A program made the translations under genes and the position numbers. Of a DNA stretch of 35,702 nt, positions 34,693 through 35,702 are shown in pieces. Every line of letters begins with the position of its first letter. Position 1 is the first letter of the stretch. Below the pieces are notes generated by a model, which was not told the DNA's origin, did no database searches, and saw nothing but the letters and a program-made list of their open reading frames with translations. The stretch is from JAJDFU01 sp964595955. Its GTDB lineage: Bacteria > Bacteroidota > Bacteroidia > Chitinophagales > Saprospiraceae. The stretch lies in the NCBI GenBank assembly GCA_964595955.1, contig CAZQSF010000037.1, positions 1 through 35,702 on the forward strand, given 5' to 3'.

Positions 34693-35313
34693 TCATTCGC
34701 CGCCGGAGGGAGACTCCTGTTCGGCTTTGGCATTGAGCAGCTTCAGCACGCGTTCGGTCACGTCCAGGCTGTCGTTGGCCAGCAGTACCTGGCCGCCGCC
34801 TTTGGAATACGAAAGGATGTAGTCATAGCCCAGTTCGCTTTGCAGCGTCTGCAGCTTTTCCTCCAGGGTGGTCATGAGTTCGTTCATGGCTTTTTGCTGC
34901 TCCTCGGCCAGGGAATTGACCAGGTACGTTTCCTCGTCGGCCAGTTGCTGCTGGCGTTTCATCAGAGCGTTGTATTCCTGTTCGAGTTTGGCCGGGGCTA
35001 CCGTACCGCTTTCGTAGCGCTTCTGAAAGGCCGACATATCGGTCATCAGTTTCTCCTTTTTGGCATTGAGGCTCTTTTCGGCCGAGCGCATGCGCTGTTC
35101 GATTGCGGTTTTTTGCTCCTTCAGCCATTCGTATTTGGCATCCAGGGTGTCGGCATTGATATAGGCAATGCGCACGCCGGCGGTTTGGGCATCCGTGCTT
35201 TCCACCGGTTCTGCCTGGGCTTCGGCCTTTCCGCCTTGTGTGAAGTGGAGGATGTAAAGAACGGCCACGGCTACGGCCAGCAGCGCGTTAATGATGAGGG
35301 AAGAGTTCTTCAT
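34693..35313 (-). CDS. OmpH/Skp-family periplasmic chaperone-like protein
   Basis: A 206-residue protein with an N-terminal membrane anchor or signal (residues 6-25), then RIAYINADTLDAKYEWLKE, a long coiled coil (about 60-160) and the C-terminal YDYILSYSKGGGQVLLANDSLDVTERVL. This is the OmpH family pattern; Skp chaperones outer-membrane proteins. The anchor lacks a clear cleavage site, so it may stay attached. Function assigned by family. Confidence 0.8.
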   Translation of the reverse strand: MKNSSLIINALLAVAVAVLYILHFTQGGKAEAQAEPVESTDAQTAGVRIAYINADTLDAKYEWLKEQKTAIEQRMRSAEKSLNAKKEKLMTDMSAFQKRYESGTVAPAKLEQEYNALMKRQQQLADEETYLVNSLAEEQQKAMNELMTTLEEKLQTLQSELGYDYILSYSKGGGQVLLANDSLDVTERVLKLLNAKAEQESPSGGE

Positions 35314-35511
35314 GCGTTTTCGTCCAACGGTTTTGTGCAGGCCAAAGGTACATATCCGGTCGCGAATGCCATGGCGGGATTGGGCTTTGCCTGAAAAAGA
35401 AAAAAGGTTTGCACGCTTGCGTAATTCGATCTATTTTTGCCGCCGCTTCGGGCGAAAGAAGCCCGGCAAGGCGGAAGTTGAAAAGAGATGTTGAATTTTT
35501 TTGCCGCGCTA

Positions 35512-35542
35512 TTGGTTAATGCAAAGGCTTGTGCTATCTTTG
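35512..35542 (+). promoter_or_regulatory. Strong Bacteroidota promoter at right edge
   Basis: TTGG (35512-35515), 19 nt, then a perfect TATCTTTG (35535-35542), the full TTTG-N19-TAnnTTTG spacing. It fires towards the right edge. Confidence 0.7.
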
Positions 35543-35702
35543 CATTCCCTTTGCAAAAGTGCGGGGGAAAAGACGAGCAAAAAAGCGCATTTCGGATGCG
35601 AAATGCAGATCGAATAGCAACCCGCTGTTTCTGATAGATGGGGATAAGGTTGCGAAAAGTTCATTGACACTGTTGGAGAAGGTAAGGAAAATTAGAAGAG
35701 GA
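35543..35702 (+). other. Transcript leader, probably of an rRNA operon starting beyond the window
   Basis: No coding frame follows the promoter in 160 nt. A GCATTTC/GAAATGC hairpin (35587-35593/35600-35606) is followed by TTCATTGACACTGTTGG (35660-35676), similar to the leader found before 16S rRNA in Bacteroidota. The rRNA itself is not in the window. Confidence 0.45.

Overview
The window looks like chromosomal DNA from a GC-rich member of the Bacteroidota, possibly Saprospiria (Lewinella or Phaeodactylibacter-like; the class level is a guess). The support is a type IX secretion sorting domain, PorT-like outer-membrane barrels, many lipoproteins, DUF4625, MbnP and DUF4920 proteins, and repeated promoter-like TAnnTTTG (-7) elements in place of sigma-70 -10 boxes. 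No phage, insertion sequence or CRISPR array was seen.

Layout. 1-4400: start of an M16 peptidase, a small antitoxin-like ORF, a secreted protein with three CBM48/AMPK-type glycogen-binding modules, a frameshifted two-domain aspartyl protease and an M14 carboxypeptidase lipoprotein. 4400-6120: an AT-richer stretch with a decayed MbnP fragment, a PorT-like barrel and a cluster of hairpins. 6127-10281: a minus-strand metal/redox cluster (small Cys protein, CxxCxC-motif envelope protein, DUF4625 lipoprotein, MbnP-like lipoprotein, di-heme peroxidase) followed by a plus-strand His-tailed heavy-metal-binding lipoprotein. 10291-21325: envelope proteins and core metabolism on the minus strand: T9SS cargo, MsbA-like ABC exporter, fabH-efp-accB-accC, an SSS symporter, thioredoxin, and the overlapping trio guaD-lspA-VOC. 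21393-25275: DUF819 membrane protein, YceI, GH113-like hydrolase and M23 peptidase. 25640-25925: a stand-alone RNA gene with its own promoter and terminator. 26081-27660: HD protein and DUF4920 lipoprotein. 28058-31436: two tandem exported MORN-caspase proteins. 31507-32764: rpsF-rpsR-rplI. 32842-35313: YgjP-like metallopeptidase, serC and an OmpH/Skp-like protein. The right edge carries a strong promoter and a leader that resembles that of an rRNA operon.

The strongest candidate for something undescribed is the 131-nt tRNA-like gene at 25721-25851. It has a perfect 7-bp acceptor stem, 3-bp D stem, 5-bp anticodon stem, 5-bp T stem and encoded CCA, but a 59-nt variable region. Its anticodon is GUC (Asp) with G73 and C38, on a D-arm that resembles class II Leu tRNA. 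Other candidates are the exported MORN-caspase pair with repeated CxxGxC-xxGxG cysteine modules, and the MbnP/di-heme peroxidase cluster with a decayed MbnP fragment 3 kb away.
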